DNA of 64,000 bases from Dietzia sp. ANT_WB102 (GTDB lineage: Bacteria > Actinomycetota > Actinomycetes > Mycobacteriales > Mycobacteriaceae). The DNA lies in assembly GCF_008369165.1 (NCBI RefSeq), contig NZ_VOBA01000001.1, positions 1,605,630 through 1,669,629 on the forward strand, written 5' to 3'. Below the pieces are notes generated by a model, which saw only the letters and a program-made list of their open reading frames with translations, did no database searches and had not been told where the DNA came from. A program made the translations under genes and the position numbers. Shown here piece by piece: positions 18,812 through 28,180 of the stretch; position 1 is the first letter of the stretch; the number at the start of each line of letters is the position of its first letter.

Positions 18812-20092
18812 ATGGTCGCGCGACGCGAGTACCCTGCACGCCCGTCTGCGGCGCGGGGGACAGTCGCACTGCTCGTGATGTTCGCCGTTGCCGTTGCCGC
18901 CATGGCGGGCCCCGGAGTCCCGGCCTCGGGAGCCCAGTCCGTGATGGACAACGCCGGTGGTTCCATCATGGAGCCCCCTCAGCCCGGGCCGTTCTACCAG
19001 GCGGACCCCGGGGTGCTGGCCGCGGCAAGCCCGGGCGAGGTCATCAACACCCGCGATGTCACCATGCCGGCATTCACGGGATACCGCGTGACTGAGATCG
19101 CTTATCGTTCAACCGATACGCGGGACCAGCCGCTGCTCGCGACCGCCACGGTAGTGCGGCCCCACCATGCACGGCCCAATGGACCGGTATTGAGCTACCA
19201 GCATTACCTCAATTCTCTCGGTCAGAGTTGTGCTCCGACAGAGACCCTCGTCAACCCGACTCTGGAGACGGTCCAGGACAACGCGATGGCCTTCCTGCGA
19301 CTGCGCCTGGACCAGGGATGGACGGTCATCATCCCTGACCACCTTGGACCGAAGGTCGCATATCCGGGGGGTCAGCTCTCGGGGCGTATCGCGCTCGACG
19401 GGATGCGCGCAGTCCGGGATGACCCGCGGTTCGATTCGGCCCACAGCCGTTTCGGGGCCCTCGGGTATTCCGGGGGAGGGATCGCCAGTGCCTGGGTTGG
19501 GTTGATGCATGACGATTACGCGCCCGACGTTAACCTCGTCGGCGTCGCGCAGGGCGGAGTGCCGACGGACATGACGACAATGGCGCGGATGATCGGGAAC
19601 CTTCCGCACCCGGCATTCGGTCTTGCGTTCGCGGCTGCTGTGGGGATGGCGCGTGAGTACCCGGAGGCAATCCGGCTCGAGGAGAAACTCACTCCAGACG
19701 GGTGGGCGCTCTACCACCAGCTCCGGGGCCGATGCACCGCGACCCTACTGGCACTGGGAGCGTTCAGGTCGGTGCCGATGGTGCTGGAGGGCGGGGACCT
19801 CATGGCCGAGGAAGGGCTGATGCGCGCGTTCGCGGAGAACAGCGTCCTACTCAGTCCTGACGTGCCCCGGGTCCCGGTCTTCATGTGGCACTCCGCCACC
19901 GACCCGCTGGTTCCGTTCTGGGACGCAGAGCAGACCGCCAAGCGGTACTGCCGTGAGGGCGCCCTGTTGACGTGGGAGCCGGGGCTCGCACCAGAGCACC
20001 TGATAGGTGCCGTGGAGAAACTCCCTGCCGCGATGAACTGGCTACAGCAACGATTCGACGGTGTTCCCGCGGCGCCGGCCTGTTACGTCTGA
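18812..20092 (+). CDS. Secreted lipase (LIP family)
   Basis: 426-residue exported alpha/beta hydrolase of the secretory lipase (LIP) family, which cleaves ester lipids outside the cell. A signal peptide is visible at residues 16-41, ending near PASGAQ. The nucleophile is Ser220 in GYSGGG, with the likely acid Asp364 (HSATDPLVPF) and base His396 (APEHLIG). Two cysteines near the middle and two near the C terminus suit an exported protein. It is inserted between map and infA, where most bacteria have no such gene. Natural substrate is unknown. Confidence 0.85.
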   Translation: MVARREYPARPSAARGTVALLVMFAVAVAAMAGPGVPASGAQSVMDNAGGSIMEPPQPGPFYQADPGVLAAASPGEVINTRDVTMPAFTGYRVTEIAYRSTDTRDQPLLATATVVRPHHARPNGPVLSYQHYLNSLGQSCAPTETLVNPTLETVQDNAMAFLRLRLDQGWTVIIPDHLGPKVAYPGGQLSGRIALDGMRAVRDDPRFDSAHSRFGALGYSGGGIASAWVGLMHDDYAPDVNLVGVAQGGVPTDMTTMARMIGNLPHPAFGLAFAAAVGMAREYPEAIRLEEKLTPDGWALYHQLRGRCTATLLALGAFRSVPMVLEGGDLMAEEGLMRAFAENSVLLSPDVPRVPVFMWHSATDPLVPFWDAEQTAKRYCREGALLTWEPGLAPEHLIGAVEKLPAAMNWLQQRFDGVPAAPACYV

Positions 20093-20163
20093 TCGGCCGG
20101 AGCCGTGCGGTCCGCGGCGGCGCTTCGGGTCCGATTGGCGCACAGCTGTGACCTGACGTAGGC

Positions 20164-20169
20164 TTATAC
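20164..20169 (+). promoter_or_regulatory. Candidate -10 element for infA
   Basis: TTATAC 71 bases before the infA ATG, in the gap after the lipase. No good -35 is found at normal spacing, so confidence is low. Confidence 0.28.
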
Positions 20170-20240
20170 GTCGGTGTGCCCACCAGTGCACCAGAATCCG
20201 GTAGACGTCACCCGGGGAATCTTGGAGGACCGTAACCAGC

Positions 20241-20462
20241 ATGGCAAAGAAAGACGGAGCCATCGAGGTCGAGGGCCGTGTCGTTGAGCCGTTGCCGAAC
20301 GCAATGTTCCGCATCGAACTCGAGAACGGGCACAAGGTCCTCGCCCACATCAGCGGGAAGATGCGGCAGCACTACATCCGCATTCTCCCCGAAGACCGCG
20401 TTGTCGTGGAGCTCTCGCCCTACGACCTGACCCGGGGTCGGATCGTCTACCGCTACAAGTAA
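20241..20462 (+). CDS. infA: Translation initiation factor IF-1
   Basis: 73-residue OB-fold factor that occupies the A site during initiation. It starts [42 protein letters not shown] and ends [11 protein letters not shown], essentially invariant for the family. The ATG follows GGAGG at about 9 bases. rpmJ, which often follows, is not found in the 167-base gap before rpsM. Confidence 0.97.
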   Translation: MAKKDGAIEVEGRVVEPLPNAMFRIELENGHKVLAHISGKMRQHYIRILPEDRVVVELSPYDLTRGRIVYRYK

Positions 20463-20629
20463 AGACGCTCAACTCCCCGCACCAGCCGCCGTCCCTTCGT
20501 TTGGGTCGGCGGATTCACACCCTCGGTTGCGGAGGCCGGGGCCCCGTACGGTTGCTCATCGCGAGATGACCATCCGGATCGGGGACGGTCGGGGAGCAGA
20601 CCTACCGCACGACGAAAGAGACACGCCAC

Positions 20630-20998
20630 ATGGCACGCCTTGCCGGCGTTGATCTCCCACGTGACAAGCGTATGGAGATCGCGCTCACCTACATTTTCGG
20701 CATCGGTCGCACCCGGTCGCTGGAGATCCTGGAGCGTACGGGCATCAGCCCGGACCTTCGCACCAAGGATCTCAGCGATGAGCAGTTGACCGTCCTTCGT
20801 GACGACATCGAGGGCAACTACAAGGTGGAGGGTGACCTCCGCCGTGAGATCCAGGGCGATATTCGCCGGAAGATCGAGATCGGTAGCTACCAGGGACTTC
20901 GCCACCGTCGTGGCCTGCCGGTCCGTGGCCAGCGCACCAAGACCAACGCCCGTTCCCGTAAGGGTCCGAAGAAGACCGTCGCCGGAAAGAAGAAGTAA
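20630..20998 (+). CDS. rpsM: 30S ribosomal protein S13
   Basis: 122-residue S13, which bridges the subunits and contacts P-site tRNA. It begins [30 protein letters not shown] and ends with the basic tail [19 protein letters not shown]. It is first in the alpha operon here. Its TAA stop shares one base with the rpsK ATG (TAATG). Confidence 0.97.
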   Translation: MARLAGVDLPRDKRMEIALTYIFGIGRTRSLEILERTGISPDLRTKDLSDEQLTVLRDDIEGNYKVEGDLRREIQGDIRRKIEIGSYQGLRHRRGLPVRGQRTKTNARSRKGPKKTVAGKKK

Positions 20999-21405
20999 TG
21001 CCCCCCAAGTCACGCGCTGCGGGCCCCAAGAAGACGGGCCGTCGCAGGGAGAAGAAGAACGTCGCTCACGGCCAAGCCCACATCAAGAGCACGTTCAACA
21101 ACACCATCGTCTCGATCACCGACCCCACCGGTGCCGTCCTGTCCTGGGCGTCCTCCGGCCATGTCGGCTTCAAGGGTTCGCGCAAGTCGACGCCCTTCGC
21201 CGCCCAGCTCGCCGCGGAGAACGCGGCCCGCAAGGCGCAGGAGCACGGCGTCAAGAAGGTCGATGTGTTCGTCAAGGGCCCCGGCTCGGGACGTGAGACC
21301 GCGATCCGTTCGCTCCAGGCCGCCGGCCTCGAAGTGGGCACGATCTCCGATGTCACCCCCCAGCCCCACAACGGCTGTCGTCCGCCCAAGCGGCGTCGAG
21401 TCTGA
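20998..21405 (+). CDS. rpsK: 30S ribosomal protein S11
   Basis: 135-residue S11 of the 30S platform. The conserved [27 protein letters not shown] and [17 protein letters not shown] tail are intact. It begins at the TAATG junction with rpsM, so translation is probably coupled. The 22-base gap to rpsD contains its GGAAGGA-type ribosome site. Confidence 0.97.
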   Translation: MPPKSRAAGPKKTGRRREKKNVAHGQAHIKSTFNNTIVSITDPTGAVLSWASSGHVGFKGSRKSTPFAAQLAAENAARKAQEHGVKKVDVFVKGPGSGRETAIRSLQAAGLEVGTISDVTPQPHNGCRPPKRRRV

Positions 21406-21427
21406 GCCGGAAGGAACGCACTAAACC

Positions 21428-22033
21428 ATGGCACGTTACACCGGCCCTGTCACCCGCAAGTCACGCCGTCTGGGCGTGGACCTCGTGGGTGGAGACACCG
21501 CATTCGAGCGTCGGCCCTTCCCGCCCGGTCACCACGGCCGTGCGCGGATCAAGGAGTCCGAGTACCGCACCCAGCTGCAGGAGAAGCAGAAGGCTCGCTT
21601 CACCTATGGCGTGATGGAAAAGCAGTTCCGTCGTTACTACGAGGAGGCGAACCGCCGCGCCGGCAAGACCGGTGAGAACCTCCTGCAGATCCTCGAGTCG
21701 CGACTGGACAACGTCGTGTACCGCGCGGGTCTCGCACGGACGCGTCGCCAGGCACGGCAGCTCGTGGCCCACGGCCACTTCCTGGTCAACGACCAGAAGG
21801 TGACCATCCCGAGCTACCGCGTCTCGCAGTACGACATCGTCGACGTCCGCCCCAAGTCGACCAAGATGGACTGGTACGAGATCGCCCAGGAAACCCTCGG
21901 CGAGCGTCCCGTCCCGGCGTGGCTCCAGGTCGTCCCGACGACCCTCCGGGTCCTCGTCCACCAGCTCCCCGAGCGCGCTCAGATCGATGTGCCGCTTCAG
22001 GAGCAGCTGATCGTCGAGCTCTACTCGAAGTGA
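21428..22033 (+). CDS. rpsD: 30S ribosomal protein S4
   Basis: 201-residue S4, a 16S rRNA assembly initiator. It starts MARYTGPVTRKSRRLGVDLVGGD. The S4 RNA-binding domain (ESRLDNVVYRAGLARTRRQARQLVAHGHFLVN) is complete. It is the zinc-free form, lacking N-terminal cysteines. A large hairpin separates it from rpoA. In E. coli S4 represses the alpha operon; no evidence for that here. Confidence 0.97.
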   Translation: MARYTGPVTRKSRRLGVDLVGGDTAFERRPFPPGHHGRARIKESEYRTQLQEKQKARFTYGVMEKQFRRYYEEANRRAGKTGENLLQILESRLDNVVYRAGLARTRRQARQLVAHGHFLVNDQKVTIPSYRVSQYDIVDVRPKSTKMDWYEIAQETLGERPVPAWLQVVPTTLRVLVHQLPERAQIDVPLQEQLIVELYSK

Positions 22034-22045
22034 TCTGTCCTCCCT

Positions 22046-22086
22046 CGTCGCCGGGCGGGCCGCACACCGCGGCCCGCCCGGCGACG
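22046..22086 (+). terminator. Large hairpin between rpsD and rpoA
   Basis: A perfect 18-bp inverted repeat with a 5-base loop (ACACC), 13 bases after the rpsD stop. There is no T-tract. It could be a partial terminator or an RNA-processing site that sets rpoA level relative to ribosomal proteins. Confidence 0.55.
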
Positions 22087-22139
22087 GTGGGTTCCCACGG
22101 CGTCAAATAGCGGGCGTCGAGAATCGAAAGAGGTAGCAC

Positions 22140-23174
22140 ATGCTCATCTCCCAGCGGCCCACCCTCACCGAGGAGGTCGTCTCCGAGAACCGCTCGCGGT
22201 TCGTGCTCGAGCCCCTCGAGCCCGGTTTCGGCTACACCATCGGCAACTCGCTGCGGCGCACGCTGCTGTCGTCCATCCCGGGCGCAGCGGTGACCAGCAT
22301 CCGTATCGAGGGGGTACTGCACGAGTTCACCACCGTGCCGGGCGTGAAGGAGGATGTCACCGACATCATCCTCAACCTCAAGGGCCTGGTCGTCTCGTCC
22401 GTCGATGACGAGCCGGTCACCATGTACCTCAAGAAGCAGGGGCCGGGTGCCGTCACCGCCGGTGACATCGTCCCGCCCTCCGGCGTCGAGGTGCACAACC
22501 CGGACCTGCACATCGCCACCCTCAACGAGAAGGGCCGCCTGGAGATCGAGCTGGTCGTCGAGCGTGGCCGCGGTTACGTTCCCGCTGGCCTCAACAAGGA
22601 CGCGGGCCACGAGATCGGCCGGATCCCGGTCGACTCGATCTACTCGCCCGTGCTCAAGGTCACCTACAAGGTCGAAGCCACCCGTGTGCATCAGCGCACC
22701 GACTTCGACCGCCTGGTCCTGGACGTCGAGACCAAGAACTCGATGACCGCCCGGGACGCCCTGGCGTCCGCCGGCAAGACCCTCGTCGAGCTCTTCGGTC
22801 TCGCCCGTGAGCTCAACGTGGAGGCGGAGGGCATCGAGATCGGGCCGAGCCCGGCCGAGGCCGACCACATCGCTGCGTACGGCATGCCGATCGACGACCT
22901 GGACCTGTCGGTCCGGTCCTACAACTGCCTCAAGCGCGAGGGTGTCCACACCGTGGGCGAGCTCGTGGCCCGCAGCGAGTCGGACCTGCTCGACATCCGC
23001 AACTTCGGACAGAAGTCGATCGACGAGGTCAAGGTCAAGCTCGTGGAGCTCGGCCTGTCCCTGAAGGACGCGCCCCCCGGATTCGATCCCGCCTCGGTCG
23101 CCGGCTACGACGCCGAGACTGGCACGTGGACCGACGAGGGCGGCGAGGATTACGCCGAGACCGAGCAGCTCTGA
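22140..23174 (+). CDS. rpoA: RNA polymerase alpha subunit
   Basis: 344-residue alpha subunit. The N-terminal domain (about 1-230; [23 protein letters not shown]) dimerises and nucleates core assembly. The C-terminal domain (about 255-320; [23 protein letters not shown] and [20 protein letters not shown]) contacts DNA and activators. An acidic tail of about 20 residues follows. The ATG follows GAAAGAGGT. It precedes rplQ by 34 bases in standard order. Confidence 0.98.
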   Translation: MLISQRPTLTEEVVSENRSRFVLEPLEPGFGYTIGNSLRRTLLSSIPGAAVTSIRIEGVLHEFTTVPGVKEDVTDIILNLKGLVVSSVDDEPVTMYLKKQGPGAVTAGDIVPPSGVEVHNPDLHIATLNEKGRLEIELVVERGRGYVPAGLNKDAGHEIGRIPVDSIYSPVLKVTYKVEATRVHQRTDFDRLVLDVETKNSMTARDALASAGKTLVELFGLARELNVEAEGIEIGPSPAEADHIAAYGMPIDDLDLSVRSYNCLKREGVHTVGELVARSESDLLDIRNFGQKSIDEVKVKLVELGLSLKDAPPGFDPASVAGYDAETGTWTDEGGEDYAETEQL

Positions 23175-23208
23175 CGAGCGCCCGGAACACCATTCCTAGG
23201 AGAATCTG

Positions 23209-23805
23209 ATGCCCAAGCCCAAGAAGGGCGCCCGCCTCGGCGGATCCGCCGCCCACCAGCGGCTCATCCTCTCGAACCTGGCCACCCAGCTGTTCGAGCA
23301 CGACGCGATCCGCACCACGGAGCCCAAGGCCAAGCAGCTGCGGCCGTACGCGGAGAAGCTCATCACCAAGGCGCGCCGCGGCACGCTGGCCGACCGTCGG
23401 GAGGCCGCCAAGGTCATCCGCGACAAGGACGTCCTGCACAAGCTGTTCGCCGAGATCGGACCCCGGGTGGCGAACCGCGATGGCGGTTACACCCGGATCG
23501 TCAAGCTCGAGAACCGCAAGGGCGACAACGCGCCCATGGCGATGATCGCGCTCGTGACCGAGGATCTCGTCTCGGCCGAGGCCTCACGCGCCACGCGTGC
23601 CGCGGCCTCGAAGGCGTCCACGGCGCCAGCCAAGACCCCGGCGGAGTCGACTGACGACGTCACGGCCGAGGCCGAGGCCAACAGCCCGATCGCCGACCAG
23701 GTCGAGGGCGCTGATGATGCCCAGGTCGACGCTGCGGAGGCGACCGCCGAGGCAGTGTCCGAGGACACCACGCACGCCGAGGGCGAGGACACCGGCAAGG
23801 CCTGA
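23209..23805 (+). CDS. rplQ: 50S ribosomal protein L17 with long acidic tail
   Basis: 198-residue L17. The canonical protein ends near residue 125 ([19 protein letters not shown]). The remaining roughly 70 residues are Ala-, Glu-, Asp- and Thr-rich low complexity, an extension seen in actinobacterial L17 but long here. It starts [21 protein letters not shown]. It is the last gene of the alpha operon, followed by a strong terminator. Confidence 0.96.
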   Translation: MPKPKKGARLGGSAAHQRLILSNLATQLFEHDAIRTTEPKAKQLRPYAEKLITKARRGTLADRREAAKVIRDKDVLHKLFAEIGPRVANRDGGYTRIVKLENRKGDNAPMAMIALVTEDLVSAEASRATRAAASKASTAPAKTPAESTDDVTAEAEANSPIADQVEGADDAQVDAAEATAEAVSEDTTHAEGEDTGKA

Positions 23806-23829
23806 GTCCCACTACCGGATCACGCCTTC

Positions 23830-23866
23830 AGGGCCCCGTCACCGCATCACGCGGTGGCGGGGCCCT
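23830..23866 (+). terminator. Terminator after rplQ
   Basis: A 16-bp stem (AGGGCCCCGTCACCGC / GCGGTGGCGGGGCCCT, one G-T pair), ATCAC loop, followed by CGTCGTTTCC. It is placed between convergent rplQ and the SGNH lipoprotein gene and could serve both strands. Confidence 0.8.
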
Positions 23867-23894
23867 CGTCGTTTCCAGAGCGGACGGCGAGCCG

Positions 23895-24803
23895 TCACAG
23901 GACGCCTGCCACCGCTGCCGCCATGGCACGCTGGCCCTGCTCGGTCGGGTGCATCGGATGCGAGCCGGTGTCTACACCGGTGAAATCGGTATACCGGACT
24001 TCTGGCTGGGTGCAGGCGTGACGTTCGTCGGCGTCACCAGGCATCGCGACCTCCGCACCGGCGTTCTCGGCAGCCTCGGAGATCGCGCGGTTGACGCGGT
24101 CGGTGACGTCGCGGGTCCAGGAGACATCGCCAGGACTGACCCGCGAGAGGAAGTCGCATCCGCCCTCCGCCGGGGGGACGAGCGGCATATACGCGGTCAC
24201 CACGACCCGCGCTACGGGGGACCGCTCACGAATCCCCTCATGCACCTGGTCGAGGCGGGTGCCGAGCCCGGCGAGCGCCGACGAGACCTCCGCATCCAAG
24301 CGATCACGACAGGGGGCCCCGTCGGGAACCCGCGGCGTCTGCGCGACGCATCCGGCGATCGCCCCAAAGCCGATGTCGTTGCCTCCGATCGACAGTGTCA
24401 CCAGATCGGTGTCGGCCGTCAGGGCGTCGAACTGCGGTGGGGTCGTGGCGATCTGCGGCTCCGTCATGTCGACGGTCCGGGCGCCACCGCAGGTGGCATC
24501 CACGAATTCAGCGACTCCCGCTCGCTCGGCGAACAGCGACGGGTAGTTGCGTGTCGAGCGCAGGCACCCGTCCGGCCCGCTCGTGGGGGCGCCGGTCGGG
24601 CCCAGGGCGGCGAACGAGTCGCCCAACGCCACGTATTTCGTGACCGGCGCCCGTTCCGGCTCGGAGGTGTCGGTGGCGGCGGGCCCTGCTGCCGCGGGCG
24701 GGGCCTCGTCGTCGTCACCGGGTGCACAGGCACCCAGTACGAGGGCGGCGGCCATGCCGCCGGCGAACAACGCGACGAGGCGGGGGGACGGTGGCAACGG
24801 CAT
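23895..24803 (-). CDS. SGNH-hydrolase lipoprotein (GDSL lipase/esterase)
   Basis: 302-residue predicted lipoprotein. The lipobox LGAC places the lipidated cysteine at residue 26. SGNH blocks are clear: GDSF with Ser63, a glycine block, GGND, and C-terminal HPMHP with the probable catalytic His285. Members of this family cleave acyl esters of lipids or polysaccharides on the cell surface; the substrate here is unknown. A Pro/Ala linker (about 30-50) follows the anchor. It is divergent from truA with a 76-base shared promoter gap and convergent with rplQ. Confidence 0.85.
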   Translation of the reverse strand: MPLPPSPRLVALFAGGMAAALVLGACAPGDDDEAPPAAAGPAATDTSEPERAPVTKYVALGDSFAALGPTGAPTSGPDGCLRSTRNYPSLFAERAGVAEFVDATCGGARTVDMTEPQIATTPPQFDALTADTDLVTLSIGGNDIGFGAIAGCVAQTPRVPDGAPCRDRLDAEVSSALAGLGTRLDQVHEGIRERSPVARVVVTAYMPLVPPAEGGCDFLSRVSPGDVSWTRDVTDRVNRAISEAAENAGAEVAMPGDADERHACTQPEVRYTDFTGVDTGSHPMHPTEQGQRAMAAAVAGVL

Positions 24804-24879
24804 GGGCCCATCGTGCCGGAATGGGCCGCGGTGGGCGGTGTGGCGGGCGGCCGCGACCGTGGTCTAGCGTCTGTAGGCC

Positions 24880-25776
24880 GTGAGCACCCGCCGAATCCGC
24901 CTCGACGTCGCCTACGATGGCACCGACTTCTCCGGATGGGCCCGGCAGCCCGGGCTGAGGACCGTGTGCGGGGTGCTCGAGGCGGAGTTGGCCAAGATCC
25001 TCCGCCACCCCGTGCTTCTCACGGTCGCCGGACGCACCGACGCCGGAGTGCACGCTCGCGCGCAGGTATGCCATCTCGACGTGGACCCGGCGTGGCTGGA
25101 CCAGCGGTCCCTCGACGGCCGCCCGGAGGCCCTCGTGCGCCGGCTCGCTCGGCTGTTGCCCGCGGATATCGCGGTGATGGACGCCCGGTGGGCCCCGGAC
25201 GATTTCGATGCCCGGTTCTCGGCGCTGCGCCGGCACTACGAGTACCGGCTCACCACGGCGCCGTGGGGGCCCGAGCCGACGCGCGCCCGGGACACTGCGG
25301 CATGGCAGCGTGGCGCCGACGTGGAGGCGGTTCGGGAGGCGTCCGGCCGACTGTTGGGGCTGCACGACTTCGCCGCATTCTGCCGACGACGCGAGGGCGC
25401 CACCACGATCCGCGAACTGCAGCGCTTCGACTGGCGCACGGAGCCGGATCCGCGCGGCGCCGATGCCCCCGGTGCGGCCCCCGTGTGGACGGCGTCGGTG
25501 AGCGCGGACGCGTTCTGCTGGTCGATGGTGCGCAGCCTCGTGGGCGCGGTGATGGCGGTGGGGGAGGGCAGACGCAGCCTCGACTGGATCACCGGGCTGC
25601 TCTCGGAGACCGAGCGGTCGTCCGCCGTTCCGGTCGCGCCCGCGTGTGGACTGTCCCTGGTGGGGGTGGAGTATCCGGCCGACGATGAGCTGGCGGCGCG
25701 CAATCGCGTCACCCGTGACGTGCGGCCGGGGCCTGGCGCGCCGGGGATGGCGTCGCCTGGCTGCTGCGGGGACTAG
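24880..25776 (+). CDS. truA: tRNA pseudouridine38-40 synthase
   Basis: 298-residue enzyme converting uridines 38-40 of the tRNA anticodon arm to pseudouridine. The catalytic aspartate is Asp54 in GRTDAGVHA. The N-terminal [18 protein letters not shown] and the later [21 protein letters not shown] are characteristic. It starts with GTG. It often follows rplQ in actinobacteria; here one lipoprotein gene intervenes. The C terminus is about 25 residues longer than the E. coli enzyme. Confidence 0.95.
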   Translation: MSTRRIRLDVAYDGTDFSGWARQPGLRTVCGVLEAELAKILRHPVLLTVAGRTDAGVHARAQVCHLDVDPAWLDQRSLDGRPEALVRRLARLLPADIAVMDARWAPDDFDARFSALRRHYEYRLTTAPWGPEPTRARDTAAWQRGADVEAVREASGRLLGLHDFAAFCRRREGATTIRELQRFDWRTEPDPRGADAPGAAPVWTASVSADAFCWSMVRSLVGAVMAVGEGRRSLDWITGLLSETERSSAVPVAPACGLSLVGVEYPADDELAARNRVTRDVRPGPGAPGMASPGCCGD

Positions 25777-25792
25777 TACCGCGCCGGGCAGG

Positions 25793-26512
25793 TCAGCCGC
25801 GCGCCGCGTCGAGGATGGGGCCTAGCGCGAAGAGCATCACCATCGACCACGTGACGTGGGTGATCGCCGGGCCCAGCACTCCTCCGGTGGCCCGACGCTG
25901 GACCGCCGTGACCACACCCAGTATGACGGCCGCGAGTACGAGCAGCGGGATGCCCGCGGTGGCCGTGACCGCCGCGTAGACCAGCGTGGTCACCAGTATC
26001 GGCCTCAGATGCGCTGTCGCCGAGAAGACCGCGCCCCTGTGGAAGCACTCCTCAGCGATGCCGTTGACGGCGGTCAATGCGGCCACCAGCGGGAGGTTGC
26101 CCACAGTCGCGTGGTCGAGGAGAGCATCGACGGATTCCCGTAGCGGTTCGATCCTCGCCACCACGAGCGCCCCGAGGCAGAACAGCACGGCGAGCGCTGC
26201 CGCGGTAAGGACCGACGACACTACTGGTCGGTGTCGGCGGTACGGCTCGCGTCCGACCCGAATCGGACCGGACGCGAACGCGCCGACGAGCCAGACGGTG
26301 GCCAGCAGTGCGGTTGCGGGGTAGAACATGGGGTCGCCGGCGGGGATCCGCAGCGCCCATCCGTTCACCGTCGCGCCCACGACGAGAGTGATGACGACGA
26401 CGAGGACACGCCTCCGGGATGGCCGCGATGGCGCGGTATCCATGTCACCCGTTTGCAGTGCCCGCGAATACCGGTGGGTGGGAGACGCGGGCACCTCCCG
26501 CTGGTCACTCAT
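25793..26512 (-). CDS. CPBP-family intramembrane metalloprotease
   Basis: 239-residue membrane protein with about six hydrophobic segments. The family motif EECFHRG (Glu154, Glu155, Arg159) is followed by a helix with His168 and a last-helix His219 in ITHVTW, the expected metal-binding set. CPBP (CAAX protease / bacteriocin-processing) proteins cleave within membranes or mature peptides; the target here is unknown. The start at 26512 overlaps the upstream gene's stop as ATGA, so the two are coupled. The longer open frame upstream is a shadow. Confidence 0.8.
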   Translation of the reverse strand: MSDQREVPASPTHRYSRALQTGDMDTAPSRPSRRRVLVVVITLVVGATVNGWALRIPAGDPMFYPATALLATVWLVGAFASGPIRVGREPYRRHRPVVSSVLTAAALAVLFCLGALVVARIEPLRESVDALLDHATVGNLPLVAALTAVNGIAEECFHRGAVFSATAHLRPILVTTLVYAAVTATAGIPLLVLAAVILGVVTAVQRRATGGVLGPAITHVTWSMVMLFALGPILDAARG

Positions 26513-27672
26513 CGCCCGGAGCGCACTCGCCCGATAGTGGGCGGGCGGACCCCCGCCCAGTCGGCATCCGAGGGCAGCAGGCGAGCGGGATCGTCCAGCG
26601 GATCGGCTCCGTCCCACAGCGGCGGTCGAGCGGGTCCGTGGGGGACCCGTAGTGCTTCGCGAAGGGCCTCCCGGTAGCTGGTCCGTCCGCCCGGTGGGGG
26701 ACCGAGGACCTCGTCGGCGTCGTCGACAAGCACTATGGCCTCGCAGCGCAGCGATTCCACCAGTGGCGCGGCCAGACCCGGATCGAGGGGGGTGACCAGT
26801 CCCATCCACAGGGAGGAAAGTTTGGGCGTGAGCACGGGGACCGGGACCATGAGCCGCTTACGCAGCCCGGCCTCCTCGGCGTAAACCTGCATCATCTCGC
26901 CGTACGTCAGCACGTCCGGTCCGCCCACATCGATGGTGCGGCCACCGTCCGCGAGGCAGGACTCGGCGGGGCAGCTCACTGCCGCGGCCAGGTAGTGGAT
27001 GACGTCGCGAACGGCGATGGGCTGGATGCGATTCTTCACCCACCGTGGTGTCACCATCCCGGGCAGGCGCGTGGTGAGATGCCGGATCATCTCAAAGGAG
27101 GCCGAACCCGACCCGATGACCACACCGGCCTGGATCACCAGTGCGGGCACCGAGGATGCCAGCATGATCTGGGCGACCTCGGCGCGTGAACGCAGGTGCG
27201 GGGACAAGGCGGACTCGTCCTCCGGGTGGAGACCGGACAGGTGAACGATGCGCTCGATACCCGCTTCCTCGGCGGCCTGGACGAACGCCTTGGTGGTCTC
27301 GCGCTCCTCGCGCGCGTAATCCTTGGCGTCTCCCATGGAGTGCACGAGGTGGCAGGCGACGTCCGCGCCCCGCAATGCTGTGAGCAGTGCGTCGTAGTCG
27401 CCGAGCCCTCCCTCGTGGATGGTCACCTCGTCCCGCCACGGCACGTCGTCAAGGCGTTTCGGTGTGCGGGCCAGCACGGAGACCTCGAGACCGTCGGCCA
27501 GTAGCCGCGGCACGAGCCGCGACCCGATGTACCCGGTCGCACCGATCACGAGTACCCGCGGGCCGGGCTGATCACTGCGGAAGGGGTGGGGCTGTGGGCG
27601 TGGTGGCCTGGTCGCCTCCGGGTCATTCGAGGAACCTGAGGAGAGCCGGGCCAGGTCATGGGGCGTGGTCAT
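26509..27672 (-). CDS. NAD(P)-binding Rossmann-fold (atypical SDR/NmrA-like) protein
   Basis: 387-residue protein with an N-terminal Rossmann fold: GATGYIGS at residues 44-51, then a typical atypical-SDR course (VACHLVHSMGD, IVHLSGLHPE). After about residue 270 it continues with a C-terminal domain of unknown role. It probably binds NAD(P)H; the substrate is unknown. I chose ATG 27672; the open frame continues to 28392, but that part is Arg/Pro-rich and lacks homologous features. Some 30 disordered residues precede the fold. It is coupled to the CPBP protease gene. Confidence 0.7.
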   Translation of the reverse strand: MTTPHDLARLSSGSSNDPEATRPPRPQPHPFRSDQPGPRVLVIGATGYIGSRLVPRLLADGLEVSVLARTPKRLDDVPWRDEVTIHEGGLGDYDALLTALRGADVACHLVHSMGDAKDYAREERETTKAFVQAAEEAGIERIVHLSGLHPEDESALSPHLRSRAEVAQIMLASSVPALVIQAGVVIGSGSASFEMIRHLTTRLPGMVTPRWVKNRIQPIAVRDVIHYLAAAVSCPAESCLADGGRTIDVGGPDVLTYGEMMQVYAEEAGLRKRLMVPVPVLTPKLSSLWMGLVTPLDPGLAAPLVESLRCEAIVLVDDADEVLGPPPGGRTSYREALREALRVPHGPARPPLWDGADPLDDPARLLPSDADWAGVRPPTIGRVRSGR

Positions 27673-28180
27673 ACCTACGACACTGCCAGCGTGGGCGCAC
27701 CTTTGCACCCGCTGGAGACGTCGATCGCCTGACCCGGCCCGGCCACCTCTTCCGGGCCGGCGCGGACGGGCCTCCGGCGCGACCAGCCAGCGCATGTCGG
27801 CCGGCTCACGCTGCCCGTGTGACGTGCGCGGCCCCGGTGGTCCATTTCGCCAGCACAACCCGTGTTTTGCCGGACATTTCGGCGGCGTAGGCCACGGGGC
27901 GGTGTTCCTGGTTGGGGGTTGAGCTGGCTCAGGCCCCGCAGACTGGAACACGGGCCCGCACCGCCGTCCAGAGACCCGCTCCAGAGTGCTGCCCTGCCAG
28001 CCCGGGGCCCGGACCGGACCCTCGTGGAAGCATTTCCCGACCCCGCTCGGGGCGCAGCAGAGTCGCAGTGTGAACGCCCCCCTCGGCCCGTCCGGGTGTG
28101 TCGGCGGGGGCACGATCGGAGGGATATCCGGATACTGGGTGGAGACGAGCTCGATGACCGCAGTGATGGGAGGAGACCAG
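27673..28180. other. Divergent intergenic region, no gene seen
   Basis: About 500 bases between the divergent Rossmann-fold and DUF-type genes. Several open frames cross it but none has a ribosome site plus recognisable protein. It presumably holds both promoters; I could not assign them. Confidence 0.5.

Noticed and set aside
23949-25688. 579-codon plus-strand frame over the SGNH lipoprotein and truA
   Set aside because: Antisense to a clear lipoprotein and out of frame with truA; sequence is Arg/Gly low complexity.
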